Below, piece after piece: positions 1-12,540 of a stretch of 64,000 nt of DNA (the first letter of the stretch is position 1; each line of letters opens with the position of its first letter). The translations under genes were made by a program, and so were the position numbers. Location: the NCBI GenBank assembly GCA_012295275.1, contig CM022665.1, forward strand, positions 35,858,522-35,922,521. The letters are read 5' to 3'. The DNA comes from Chrysomallon squamiferum. Taxonomy: Eukaryota; Mollusca; Gastropoda; Neomphalida; Peltospiridae. The notes beneath the pieces were generated by a model. The model searched no databases and was not told the DNA's origin. It saw only the letters and a list, made by a program, of their open reading frames with translations.

Positions 1-2310
1 AAATTAAAAAGAAAAAGAAAAAAAAAGGGATTTTGAAGATAATTTTTATGATTATTTAGCAGATGTAAGAAATATTTATCAGTTATACCTGAAACTCACA
101 GCGTATTAGAATAGCTACGTTTGTTTATTGCTGTTACGAAAATATCATATTCAAATTTTAGGCTCTTTTTTTCATGCAAAAGCTTTTTGAAAAATAAAAA
201 TTACGCATAATTCAGATAAAGTTATGTGACAAAACATTACATTGTCAGGGCATATTTTTAAATAGCTGGATGTATTTCCTGTTTCTTTCTTTCTTTCTCG
301 TTTTGGAAACAGACTTCAAATGAAAATATACAAATTCTGAGAAAGTATTTTTAGAAACTGTTATATTAAATATATAATAAATAATGTAAATAATGTAAAT
401 TAGCTGATTACAAAAAGGTGAATTTTAAATTTTAAAATTTTATTGAGAATATGATGTCACTACGTATTAATTTTGCTGAGTTCTTTTATTCTATGCTTTT
501 TTTTTTAAATTATTATTTCTGGAAATACAGCATAAAATTATTAATTCTTGCTAAGATATTACGTGACATTTTTGAAAATTTTAAAATATAACTATAGAAA
601 ACGTACCATTAAGGTACATAGATTTTATAACGTTAATATGTTTTCAGTTTTTATTTATTTTGTGAATACATTTGGAAAATTTAGAGAAATGGCTTTTGAA
701 AATGTCTGATTAGTAAATTAATTATTTAATTTGGCATATATAGAACACAAAATGTTACTGCATTTAACTGAAAAAATAAACTAAAAATTAACAGAGTTAA
801 TTAGGAAATAATTTTTAGCTAAATTTATCATTATTTCATTGTTTATGTGATTTTTATTTTGAAAGCCATAGCATCTTTTTGTGTGGAAAATGCCCTGACG
901 TAGCAAAAGTGTGTTTTGAAAACGTATAATTTATTTAAAAGCTCATTACAAAGGCATATTTAACATTATATCTAGCAAATTAGAACATTTTTGTAACACC
1001 TACATGATTATGATTATTTTATACTTAATAGAATTAAATTCTGCAAACTAATTGCTCTATTGTTACAATAATATTTGTATTTCAGTGAGTGGGTGTTTGT
1101 ATAACACGAGTAATTTACATTCCAATTAGATATATATTTATCTGTTCAACAGTAAAACATAATTTAAATACACACAAACATATATACTAGTGGAATTAAC
1201 AGCTCATAATATTTAATAAGTATTCATTAAAAAAATAATAATAAATAAAAAAAAGGCTGACAAACAAAAATGAAATATAATGAAATAAAATATACAATAA
1301 AGGAAAACAAACAAACGAATTAATTAAACTCTGTGGCTTTAACCAATTTTCTTTCACTTTACCGAAATAAAATGTTATTACTAGTCTATTTAATATCGTT
1401 AAAACGTTCGCCTTATGAGCTTCGGGTCCTAATATCAGTTCTCGTTAAAACACAGAATGGATACATTTTTGTTCCATTCTGTATCAAACTCCTGGCCTGA
1501 GTTTGTTTTCCTCTTGATTTAAAGATGCAAAAATGTAAAATAATTTTTTTTTAATAGAGTAAAGGTTTTCTTCAAGATGTTCTGACAATAACTGCATGTT
1601 ATGGTGTAGGAGACTGAACTACTAAAACTATTTTAAATATTGTAAATATTTGACGAGTTGTTGTTTATGTGTTAACAGAAAATTTATGCATTCGACAAAC
1701 GCCACAATGACAAATAATTTAGAATTTAATTAAATTTAATGTGCAAATTGGTTTTGTGATTAGGTTAAATACGTTAAGTATATGGGGATTATTTGAATAG
1801 GTCTGTTTTATTTAATTTTGTTTGTTTTGTTTGTTATTTTCTGTTAGTTTATTTTTGTATATTTTTATTTATTATTATTATTTCTATTTTACTACATGTT
1901 TTTATTCATTTGTTTTAATTGAGTATTTCAGAATTTTATTTTTATGTATTTGTACATTATATATTATTTTATTTTATTGATAATGTGAATAAATTAAAAA
2001 AATAATAAAAAAAATAAAAAAATAAATAAATGAAAAATAAAAATAAAGAAAACAAAATAATACTAAAAAAAATAATTTTATTATAATTATAATTTTATCA
2101 TGTATTTTTGTTTATAAAATAAATATCTGATATATTTCTAAATTCTTGTAATAATCAATTAAATAAAAAGAAAAAGCTGAATTATTTTTATTATTATACG
2201 GCTTTCCTCTCCTTCACTGTAGTGAGGCCAATATATAATACCAAAAAATATTTTCTGTAGTAAGTGTTTGAAGTAAATAACCATCTGAAAACCAGTTCAG
2301 AATGTAATTG

Positions 2311-2315
<5 letters not shown>
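1..2315. other. AT-rich intergenic DNA, no gene seen
   Basis: No reading frame or RNA gene can be supported here. The stretch is dominated by A/T runs. Around 1800-1980 the plus strand is T-rich and from about 1985 to 2090 it switches to A-rich, so the two halves could pair as a very imperfect hairpin. This looks like microsatellite decay rather than a designed structure. Confidence 0.6.

Positions 2316-2390
<75 letters not shown>
2316..2390. repeat. (GA)n microsatellite
   Basis: About 75 bp of uninterrupted GA dinucleotides, purines on the plus strand. Frames across it only encode Arg-Glu or Leu-Ser repeats and are not genes. Confidence 0.97.
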
Positions 2391-2393
<3 letters not shown>

Positions 2394-2864
2394 ATATATG
2401 AAAAGTAATGTAATTTGAATTATTAATCCTTATTTTATTACGTATATATGTACAAAACTGATCCGATTTAGCGACATGAAACGAAATTACTTTAGATACA
2501 TTGTGTGATAATTGTTTGCTATACATTATTTCACGTTAATGCAATAAGAATAGTAAAAAAAAAAAAAAAAAGAAGAAGAAGAAAACACTTTATCGTCATC
2601 ATTTTGTCATTTTATGCAGGTGCCAGGGCGTGATGAAACAAAGTATCAGAAAGCATTTTCATTAATAATTGTTTGAAATAAATAATTTTGCTGAAAACTA
2701 ATTTTGAATGATACAACAAAATATAAAAATGAATACATAAAAAAGAAGGTGAAAATTTGACTAATTATCGTCATCATTTCACTGTTTTTTACTTCAGATT
2801 GTTTACAGTATGATAACTCGAAATGCCACAAAAAACCATTTAATAAACATTTGAAATATATATA

Positions 2865-2971
<107 letters not shown>

Positions 2972-2996
2972 TTATTATCATCATTTTACCATATTA

Positions 2997-3530
2997 TACA
3001 AATCTCGTCTGCTGTGCCGTGATCAGGCCAGAGACCGCAAACCGGAAGTGAAAACTGAATAAATCAATTAGAGAATTAGTCGCTGTGATCTTGCTGTATA
3101 ATCACAGCCATCATTTGTAGCCATGTTCGTGTGTGTTGTCAATTTGAACCTAGCCGTTTGCTAAAGATCTTCGATCGGGCGTTATTATGCCAATTACTTC
3201 TGTAAACAAAATCACTAGGGATGTGCGAGCGTCGAATACTCATTTGGTCTCCTGGGTTTCGTTTTAAAATCAGATCGCTTGATTTTTGCCCGAAACTTTC
3301 AGCGACGGCGTCCAGAGGTGACGGAACACGCGCTGTACGGGCCTGTTACAGAAATCAACAGCTAATTTGGGTTTAATGATTATTCGTGAGCGGAATTCGT
3401 ATGTCCGTAAAACGGATGAAGGACGTAATTGAATAAAGGCCAGATGAATTTGATTTCTTTTTCTGTGATTGTAGTTGGAAATCAAGGAAACAGATTTGAC
3501 AGGGCAGTTTGTTCTTTTTATTTTCATTTT
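2997..3530. promoter_or_regulatory. Non-coding island A (candidate regulatory element)
   Basis: Sequence complexity and GC rise sharply against flanking AT-rich repeats and there is no convincing frame. Visible motifs are an ETS-type ACCGGAAGTG (3041-3050), homeodomain-type AATTA cores (3066-3078), and an inverted repeat GCTGTGAT (3082-3089) / ATCACAGC (3101-3108) with an 11-base spacer. The TAATCACAGC half (3099-3108) resembles the Gfi/Senseless consensus as I recall it. Calling it a regulatory element is inference from composition and motifs; no comparison with another species was possible. Confidence 0.4.
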
Positions 3531-4560
3531 TAAAATTTTCTTTCACTTCTCACAGTTACAAGATGTAAAGTCGTTGTTATGAGGAAAATAGTCTGTGTTT
3601 AATAAAAGCGAATTGTATGGGCGGGCAGTTTTGTACGGTCATGTTCTGCGAAATAATGACGGTAATATATATATATATTCAACAACAACAACAGCAATAA
3701 TAATAGCAAATAAAAAAATAATAAAAAATAAAATATAATAAAATAAAATAAAATAAAATAAATAAATAATGCTGAGATTGATAATTGTGATAATAATAAT
3801 AATATCAGTGTATGGTTATATGACTGAGTGTATACATTTTTGTTTGTAAGGGTGTGTGTGCAACGGTATGTGTCTCTGAAATATTGTAATAATATTAAAT
3901 TTATTCGTATTCATTCGTTACTCTTTTTTTTAAAAATAAATCATAGATTTGTAACGTTTTTGGAATAAACATTATCATTTAGTTATTTGAAATTTTTATG
4001 TTCAGCATAAGTTGTGAGTTTGCTGGTTCGTGCATATTTTTGTTCTGTATAAAACAAAATAATAATAATTTAAAATGGGAAGTAAAAATAAAGAAAAAGC
4101 CGTTATAAAAACATTAAACCTCTTCTCATAATTATTGCTATGACTTTTAAATTTTAGAATTGCAAAGTCCTCTTTTGTTTACTATTCACAGTAAAATTAA
4201 AAGGTAAATAAAAAAAAATGCTTGATTATATAATCAGAATAGATCAGAACTGTTTTTAAAAAGTTAAATATTAATGCACTACTAATTCTAAAACGTGTCT
4301 TTTGAGTAATTCTAAAACATTTATAATTATTATAATCAAATAATATTATTATTGTTGTTGTTGCTGTTATATCCGTAGAGATATTTCAGAACATATTCTC
4401 ATGATTCTAAACTGCATTATCATAATAATGTCTTCAAAGTCAACTTTACTGTCATAATCCATATACTCATTCTTGCTATCATCATCATTATTATCGTCAT
4501 TGTTACCATCATCTCCATCGTTATCACTACCTCGTAACCATTCATTCCATAAATTCACTG
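3531..4560. other. AT-rich spacer, no gene seen
   Basis: Contains short AAAT and ATT arrays and a GAT/CAT-rich stretch near 4450-4530 whose Asp/Asn-rich frame on the minus strand is low complexity. Nothing else recognised. Confidence 0.55.
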
Positions 4561-5345
4561 AGATGAAGATAATATTATATAACCAAAATTAGCCAGAGAG
4601 GACATCAGCTGTCATCATTACATTTTCAAAGCCAGACGACATTTTAGGCTACAAGAAATTAATGTTCATGAAAGCTGTCTATTCCCTCGTGGAAGGGTTA
4701 AAGCATACCGCTGCTTCTAATAACTATATCGTGTTGTGCTGGCAACATCTTCGGCACCAATACTGCATAAATATTCTTTCCACAGTCTTCTATAAGATGA
4801 ATATGACCAGAAAGTCTTGGCTGCTAGTGACGTATATAGTAGCCAAATTGCTCAATTACTCCTATTAGTTTTTTCGATTTGACTTAATTTGCCTAAATGA
4901 GTAGGAAAGAGCTGGGAGCAGAGAGCACAAATTCCAAGCAAGGAGCCATTTACGTATTGCAAAGACTCTTAGTACCTCATTTCCTGGATAATCAGAGCCG
5001 GCCGAGGACTGTTTGGGATAATTTTTGACGCATTGCTTCTGAAGATTTAATCCGGTTCCCTGGGTTTATGTCATTGTGAAAGCCGCAGTTTTGCTGGTTC
5101 GCCAGACGGCGTTATTTCGTGCCCTGTTTGAGCAGCAATTTTCAAAATGAGCTTCAAAACACCCCAGGTTACACGGCGCGTTTGGCGCAGGAAACTGAGG
5201 CCGTTTGCGAGGAAGTGCGTCCGCTGTATAATCAGAAGATAATCACAGTATAATCACGATGAAATCACGATATAATCACGATATAATCACCAGAATGGAT
5301 TTGATAAAGAAAATCCGCCTCTGGTTTCTCGGATCTATTTAAATG
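4561..5345. promoter_or_regulatory. Non-coding island B (candidate regulatory element)
   Basis: About 780 bp of non-repetitive, comparatively GC-rich sequence between AT deserts. A 68-codon plus-strand frame (4662-4868) has no domain, signal peptide or splice context I recognise, so I treat the block as non-coding. It ends in the array of ATAATCAC-like motifs listed separately. Function is inferred only from composition and motif content. Confidence 0.4.
5223..5292. promoter_or_regulatory. Homotypic ATAATCAC motif array
   Basis: Six near-copies of (A/T)AATCA(C/G) occur within 70 bp, most spaced by 9 to 14 bases and all on the same strand. The first copy sits in GCTGTATAATCA, which also occurs at 3093-3104 in island A. 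Read on the minus strand the core is GTGATTAT, compatible with Gfi-like or TALE/homeodomain factors. Repeated identical cores at short, uneven spacing suit a homotypic binding-site cluster, although a decayed minisatellite is also possible. Confidence 0.45.
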
Positions 5346-5875
5346 TAATTTCGTGTTTCTTTTGCTTTTTACTTCTTCTTTTCGTATTTTTTAATTTTAT
5401 ATTTTTTTTTAATTTCTAACCTATTTATCCTGGGTGGTTGTTATAGACGGAGTTAATATTTTCGTTAATGGAGAAATGTCAGGCGGAACAATTTTCTTGC
5501 TACTCATTGTCACACTTCTAATGTAGTCTAATAGCACGACCTTTTTAACCTTATTATACTTTATGTTTAAACATATATTCGTAGAATGAAAACGTAATAC
5601 TTCAGTAATTACTGTTGTAATTGCAAAACTCTAATAATGATAATGTAACAATAAGTGCATTATTATAAGGATCGCGTTAATATTGCTATTTAATCTAGCA
5701 TAGCTATTACTATGTTAAATATAAAAAAATATATACCATAACAGTATTTTGAGCTATTAGTTTAATATCTCAGGTTAATTAATTAATTTATAAAAATATA
5801 TTTAAAATAAAATTTGATTATAAAATTATTACGTTTGCTATTTAAACTAAAGAACTAGAATCCTTGTTTCTAATA

Positions 5876-5913
5876 TATATATTATATATACACACATATA
5901 CATATACATATAC

Positions 5914-5964
<51 letters not shown>

Positions 5965-6002
5965 TATGTACACACAGATATATGTATATATATATATATA
6001 CG
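5876..6002. repeat. Compound (TA)n(CA)n microsatellite
   Basis: Alternating TA, TACA and CA blocks, with a pure CA core around 5934-5960. Confidence 0.9.
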
Positions 6003-6385
6003 CACATACATTTTAAAAACTAAACAATTTGGTTATGTTGTTTTATTTTGAATTTCAAAGTTTGGTATTAAAATAACATGTAAACTATAAGGTTTGGCAA
6101 TAATATTGTTACTTCAAATATAAAAACTTGTATTATCACTGTTATTTAACTATAAACTTTGGCAGTAGTATTACTATATGTATTTGAAATTAAAATTAAT
6201 ATGACCGTATAATTATAAATTTAGATTAATACAAAAATGTTTTCAGTTAGTGATGTTAACTTCTGTTATATAATTATCAATATTCGTATTGCTATTGTTA
6301 TTTGAATATGAAGTTTTATAGTATCATATCCTAATTTAAACTGTCTGTAAAACAAAATCTTAATTTTCTTATTTGTTACATAAAT

Positions 6386-6387
<2 letters not shown>

Positions 6388-6477
<90 letters not shown>
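6388..6477. repeat. (GA)n microsatellite
   Basis: About 90 bp of pure GA, purines on the plus strand, the same type and orientation as 2316-2390. Confidence 0.97.
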
Positions 6478-6479
<2 letters not shown>

Positions 6480-7185
6480 TTATATAAAAAATATAAGTTT
6501 AGTACAATAAGATTTTTTTAGAGACAGCCTAAACAAAACAAATGAAAAAGAGAAAAGAGAGAAGAGAAAAAAAAGATCCTCCAATTAAATGATAAAGAAA
6601 AAGTAATAGTTTCATTAACACAAATTATTATTATTATTATTGTTCTTGTTGTTTTTGTTGGTTTGTATACAGACACAGGGCTTACATGAGTTTATAATAT
6701 TTGCTTTGTTCTTTATACATGTTGTTAGTATCCGTGCGCATGGCATCCACTTTTTTTTAATTCTAATAAATACTACTTCTAATGTTTTTTTTTTCTTCGT
6801 TTTTTTTTCATCACTTTAAATATTTATTATCATTATTACTTTAAAAACAAATAAATAAATGCTAAGATAATAATTAGAAATTAATTAAAACTAGCAACAA
6901 TAACAATATATAAATAAACTAGTAATAAAAGAATAATTCTAAATATAAAGAATACCTCAAAATAAATAAAATAAAATAAAATAAAATAACAGTAATAAAA
7001 AGTAAATAAAAATATTTTTAATGTATGTATTTCACATATTAATATTTGTTATATAATACAAGCTAAATCTATTTTGTTAAGAGGTTTTTTTATTACTTAT
7101 AGTCTTCTTTTTTCTTTTTTTTCTTTATATTTTTATATATCGCTATTTCATTTTCATTTTTTGTTATATTTGTATCAGAATAAAT

Positions 7186-7188
<3 letters not shown>

Positions 7189-7251
<63 letters not shown>

Positions 7252-7284
7252 GACAAAACACCAGCATCAACACTACTACTACTG

Positions 7285-7333
<49 letters not shown>
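7189..7333. repeat. (TAAA)n, (TAA)n and (CTA)n arrays
   Basis: Three adjacent simple arrays: TAAA to about 7218, TAA to about 7251, then CTA/ACT at 7272-7333 with two interruptions. Confidence 0.93.
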
Positions 7334-7479
7334 AACTGCTAATAATAATAAGTTACTTTTAGTTTAATTCTATAATAATAAATATTTTAATTAAATATTT
7401 GTTCTGGGTATCTGGGTGTTAGTGTAAAGTATATGATAAATTAACGTAAATTTATACTTATTATAACATCACAATAATT

Positions 7480-7900
7480 GTATCAGTCACAAACTGAAAT
7501 TCACACGTATTTATATTTACCTGTGTGTTTTGCCAGTAAGCATCTGGGTATTCTGCAAATCCCATGGTATGTGTCACATAAACTTGTATATTTCTTTGAA
7601 ACAGGGTCAGTGTATATACAAAGTAATATAATTCTGTGCTCCACGCAACTACCTGTCAGCTCTCTAGATATGTTACATTTGTCCAGTTGTCTCGTTAATT
7701 CGGCTAACACTTCTTTTCGATAATCTGTCCCATAAAAAGCCACCCCGATGAACAGCGAATGGGAACCATTACGGAATCTACGGGGTATTCCGATAATTGC
7801 CGGTCGGGAAGTTTCGCGGGTCTTTCTCCGGAAGCAGTTAGGTCGTCTGGCTTTTACGAAGGCGTCTGGTTTCGTTACGATCCCAAATTTCTTTTTCTTT
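7480..7900. promoter_or_regulatory. Non-coding island C (candidate regulatory element)
   Basis: A GC-richer, non-repetitive block. Overlapping 80-codon frames on opposite strands (7478-7723 and 7501-7743) cannot both be real and neither shows a domain. It carries CCCATAAAAA (7729-7738), a posterior-Hox/Cdx-like core, and several CGG/CCG-containing words rare elsewhere in the window. Regulatory function is an inference. Confidence 0.35.
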
Positions 7901-8152
7901 CTCTTTTTATTCTACTACAACCTATTTGGTAAGTATGTAACAGAAAAGAAAAGAAGTAATAACAATTATTCATTAGTTTTTGTCAGGTTCTGGTTCAGGA
8001 TGTTTTTGTTATTCTGACAATGAATGGATGAGATAAGAACGTACTCCATTACATTATAATTGGTGACAGCCGTTAAGACGATTGTTGTAAGATAAATTGT
8101 TTTATTAGTGTAATTGAGAAACGCAAAATTACATTAAATTAAAGTTGTATTG

Positions 8153-8240
8153 TTTTTTTTTTTTTTTTTTTTAAGGGAAAAAAAAAAAAAAGAGAGAGAG
8201 AGAGAGCAAAACCAATATTGTTGTTCTTGTTATAGCTCAA

Positions 8241-8298
<58 letters not shown>
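8153..8298. repeat. Compound poly-T, poly-A, (GA)n and (TG)n tract
   Basis: T run (8153-8172), A run (about 8178-8191), short GA run to 8206, then 58 bp of TG (8241-8298). The T and A runs could fold back on each other. Confidence 0.95.
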
Positions 8299-8299
<1 letters not shown>

Positions 8300-8579
8300 C
8301 CCAAACAAACAAACAAAACAACCAAAAATAACTAGAATTTACAATAGTGACAAATACGTAGAATTAAAAAATGGTCAGCAGAAGAAACATCATTTTTTTC
8401 CCCTTCTGTTTTGTCTGTTAGATACTATTGTTGTCGCTGTAAATATCAATTTTTAATTCAAACACCATAATTATCATTATCTTCATTTTATTTTTGTTAT
8501 TACCATCGTCGTCGAGGCTTCAGCTGCTGCTGTTATTGCTGGTGGTAGAGCTGTATTACACTCTTCTTTTTTATGTGGT

Positions 8580-8581
<2 letters not shown>

Positions 8582-8619
<38 letters not shown>

Positions 8620-8621
8620 TC
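8582..8621. repeat. (TTTA)n microsatellite
   Basis: Ten tandem copies of TTTA. Confidence 0.95.
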
Positions 8622-8654
8622 TGACTCGCTAAAATCATTTATTTACTTATGCAT

Positions 8655-9180
8655 CATGCTTCACCTGCTACTGTATTACTGACCGTTCCTTACCTGTAAA
8701 TAAAAATATTTTTCTTTTAAACTAACAGGTAGTTGACACCTGTTTGACTCATAGACGGTCAAATTGCAATTAGGTGGACGGCGTGATCGCGATATAAGCA
8801 CAAACGACCACGTCTCAAAGGATTTCTCCGTCAGATTACGAACGCTCACCGTAAATAGATGGATCGAGCTTTTTACCTGTGTAGGTACGGCGAATGATCA
8901 AATAAAGAAAAAAGAAAACAAAGTCACACATATAGGGGGCCTTGTAAAGACCGCAACACAAACCTAATTCGATTAGTGAATGTACCACGCATTGTGTAAA
9001 AAGATAATAACACTCAAACAATGGGAGATAGTTACTTATCGCAATTTCCCGTGTTTGCCACAATGCACGCGGACTCCATGTGCTAATTAGTTTATTAATC
9101 AGGTAAAGGTGAGCCATCACCTGAATTTACACCTGCTTGCTCATTAACAGATATCAGGTAAGACGTCAGACTTTATGAGG
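8655..9180. promoter_or_regulatory. Non-coding island D with nine CAGGTR E-boxes
   Basis: A non-repetitive island with nine CAGGTA/CAGGTG sites on either strand: 8662-8667, 8691-8696, 8726-8731, 8737-8742, 8874-8879, 9100-9105, 9118-9123, 9130-9135 and 9155-9160. CAGGTR is the core bound by Snail, Scratch and ZEB-type zinc fingers and also by some bHLH dimers. A Sox-like ACAATGG (9019-9025) and a palindromic homeodomain site CTAATTAG (9083-9090) lie among them. Density is far above a rough chance expectation of less than one. The frames at 8764-8967 and 8836-9120 overlap antisense and show no domain. Confidence 0.5.
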
Positions 9181-10260
9181 TAGCCGTAACTCGATTTCAG
9201 TTCCGATTTTTTTTTCCCCTTGTTGTTGTGACTTACTTTATTACAATTTTTCGTTCTCGTTATTAGTTAATTTCGAAATAAACATATAATATTTTTTGTC
9301 TAAAAAACTCCATTGATTGTACAGATTACGTATAATTATTAGCTTAATTTTGTTGCAAAGATAAAGGTGACTGATATAATTATTTATTTAATTTAACACA
9401 CGCAGACACAAATACACATACAATACGTACAAACCAATAACGATACTTAATATATATATATATATAATGTAGTTTGAAAAATGAATTTAATAAAACAACC
9501 AAATCACAAGATTCTAAACGAATATTTAAATACACATCGACATGTTTTAATAACGAATTTATAAAATATATCTTTATAAATGAATTTATATAATGTTTTG
9601 ACTGTAAAAATATTTATCTTATATTTATTTAATTAACCAGACATCGATTATAATCAGTCTATAATGTTAGGTATCATAATACACTTTCTGTTTACAGATT
9701 AAATTAATATCCAAATTACAGTATCATATTACTATATGCTTTAATTTGTTTAGAAAGGTATTTAAATAATTTTCAACAGATAATGATATATTGAAACGTT
9801 TAAACGTTTAAGAGGCCAATCGGCTAATCCTAAAGTTGAATTAAATTTAATCAGATGTTTTGTCTGTCTGTTTTATCAGGGTGGGGTGTCTGGGTCTGTT
9901 TTTGTTTTTTGTTTTTAAATAATTTCCATATAGCTATTTATTTTTATTTATTTGTTTAGGTCATTTAACTGTTTGTTAAAACGTTTCTTTCTTCTACAAT
10001 TGTTTGTTTATTCAGATAACAAATTTTGTGTATTTTGTTTATTTATTTGTTGTTGTTTTTTTAATTCGGCTGTCTACATGCATGTCCGTATCTCCGTATC
10101 TCTGTATAATGTGTAAATTAAATTAAAACTTTTTTCAATTTACATTAAAACTTCTGTAACATTCATCAATTTGTTTTATTTTTGTACACATTAAAAATTT
10201 TATAGTCTTCATTTATATATATATATATAAATTACATTAAAACCTCTGTAAAATTCATGT
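9181..10260. other. AT-rich spacer, no gene seen
   Basis: AT-rich sequence with short TA and TTTA tracts. I see no gene, structured RNA or mobile element. Confidence 0.55.
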
Positions 10261-10830
10261 CATTTCTGTTTCGAATGCACTACCACAGCTAAAGTAACGC
10301 CTCCTGCAAAATGATTGACATAATTCTTTTCTAACTCTCGCCAAATAACAGAAAATCTTGTGCGTGACGGTTCAGCCAGAGATCACAACAATGCATTTAA
10401 AGCCACATCTTGATGCAATTTTGTCAATTTTGCGCTTCATAAGCCAAATTAGACGCCTGTTTGTGTTGCGTGTGTGACATTCCGTGTTCGGCGTAATTCC
10501 AGTTAAAGGCCAACGTGAAGACCAATATTCTAGTCTCAATCTTGCCCATCTGAGAGGCGTTGGCAATGAATTCGATATTTTCCGCGTTAATCAAGCCAAC
10601 TTTCAATAGACTGTTTGGACTTAAGAGAGCCCAATTGAAGGCGAGGAAATGAGACTGTATTTAGAAGTCCCAGCTAGTCTAATTCGTTTTGTAAAATTCG
10701 ACTCCTTTTAATTATTGCTCAATTTCGTTTCGGTTTAATATCCGTATAAAACCGTCAGAGAAAATTTTCGATCTGTCCGATTGAGTTTAAGTAAGGGCAC
10801 TTGTGTATGGATGGCTTTGGTGTGTGTGTA
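10261..10830. promoter_or_regulatory. Non-coding island E (candidate regulatory element)
   Basis: Non-repetitive island. Motifs include TGATTGACA (10312-10320), matching the known Pbx-Meis/Prep composite consensus, and ACCACA (10282-10287), a Runx-type core. Short minus-strand frames (10372-10606) overlap each other in two phases and have no recognisable domain. Confidence 0.4.
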
Positions 10831-10980
10831 TGGGGGGGGGGGCGTTATTTAATCTGCGAGATTTCTCAGAGTTTATTAAAGATAAGAATAATATTAGTAT
10901 TGGAATGTTGGTGGGAAGGGTATAATTTAATATGTTAGGTTTTATATCTGTGAGGGTTTCCTAATAAATTTGTTTTTCCG

Positions 10981-11002
10981 ATTATTATTATTATTATTAT
11001 TA

Positions 11003-11054
<52 letters not shown>
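10981..11054. repeat. (ATT)n microsatellite
   Basis: About 74 bp of ATT with one ATTG interruption. Confidence 0.96.
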
Positions 11055-11055
<1 letters not shown>

Positions 11056-11414
11056 ATAATTTTCAATGCTAATACTTCTAATAATAAGAAATAATGTTTC
11101 GCCTGAAAATATTATTTTCATACAAATGTTTTACTATCAAGTTTTTATTTTTTCAATTTTACACTTTTATCAACAGTAAATCAGCGCAGTATGAATTTTA
11201 AAAAAATTGTCCTAGAAAAGGGAATAAACTAGTTTAGAAAAAAGATGACAAAAAATAATTACCAAATAATAATTAAATTAATAAAAATATTAAGCAATAA
11301 TTAATAATTAATAATAATAATCATAATAAAAATAAAAATAATAAAGCAATAATTAATAATAATAATAAGACAACCTTAAACAAACGAAAAAAATACAAAT
11401 AGACAATGAGCAAA

Positions 11415-11416
<2 letters not shown>

Positions 11417-11478
<62 letters not shown>
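11417..11478. repeat. (TAA)n microsatellite
   Basis: About 20 uninterrupted TAA units. Confidence 0.96.
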
Positions 11479-11479
<1 letters not shown>

Positions 11480-11597
11480 TAACAAAACAAAACAGAAGAT
11501 AAACGTTTAATTTTTATGTTTACATTTTTTTTTATTAATATCTTCCAGTTTAAAATTATGATTAACTTGATTTAATTTAATTATATATATATATATA

Positions 11598-11628
<31 letters not shown>

Positions 11629-11639
11629 TTTTAAAGAAA

Positions 11640-11670
<31 letters not shown>

Positions 11671-12540
11671 ATCCTATAAACTAATTTAGAAAACCTAGAT
11701 GTTTATAATCTAATAAATATATTTAGGACTAATTTTAAATATTTAAACTGCCATATTTACAAGATATAACTAGTCTTTTATTGTTGCTGTTGCTATTGTT
11801 ATTGTTATTGTTATTAGTAAGGGCCTGTGCCAGTCTATTTTGCGCCCTAAAGAGGGTCAAATATTTGCTTAGCCCAGCCCAACAAATTGTCATCTTCGAT
11901 TTTTGTGAGGTTACTTTGATCTAGACTGATTTAATTTTGACTACTGTTAGTGTTGAAAATAATAAACTGGTTATAAACTAACAATGACCTGTCTAAAAAC
12001 TTACGAAGTTAACTACTACCGATCGTTTTTCTTTTCACTATGTTTTGTTTTTTTCTTTTCTTATAACAGTAATTTACACCAAATTGCGACTCTTATACAT
12101 CAGTAATACGCCCCTCTGAAGTCTGCTCTCTAGTTGACCTAATGGTAGTGCCGGCCTTAGCAGTATTGGTATATTGTTTTGTTTTTTTGTTGTTTTTTTT
12201 AAATTTATTATTATTATTATTATTATTATCGTCTTCATCATTTTACACTTCTGCATTTTAATATTTTGAAAAACAAAAGATGAGCTAAATACCTTTATTT
12301 ATTTGTATTTTTTTTACTTATTTGTTCTTTCGCTGACCTCTTTGTCTCTGAATTATGAACATATATATATCTGTCCATCTATCTATATGTAATTTTACTT
12401 TTGTCAGACTGTCTGTACATAAACAATCACATATAAATACATCTGCTACTCTGTCTACTTTTCCATCGTTTTTTTGTTTGTTTTCTTAATAACCTCGCAA
12501 TTCAGATAACAAAAGATAAGAGGATACAAACATATATTAA

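Larger units (their letters stand above)
5346..7470. other. AT-rich spacer with microsatellites, no gene seen
   Basis: Holds a compound TA/CA tract (about 5876-6002), a GA tract (6388-6477), AAAT and TAA arrays (about 7189-7251) and a CTA array (about 7272-7333). Between 6030 and 6330 there is faintly repeated AT-rich text that may be a very old tandem repeat. No coding or RNA signal found. Confidence 0.6.
10831..12540. other. AT-rich spacer with microsatellites, no gene seen
   Basis: Includes ATT (10981-11054), TAA (11417-11478) and TA/TTA (about 11583-11628) arrays and a 26-base A run (11641-11666). A somewhat richer patch at 11810-11960 is too short to classify. Confidence 0.55.

Noticed and set aside
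4662-4868. 68-codon plus-strand frame in island B
   Set aside because: No domain, no signal peptide and no splice context; the surrounding island is non-coding in all frames.
7478-7743. Two overlapping antisense frames of about 80 codons in island C
   Set aside because: They lie on opposite strands over the same bases and neither has a recognisable domain; most likely stop-poor non-coding DNA.
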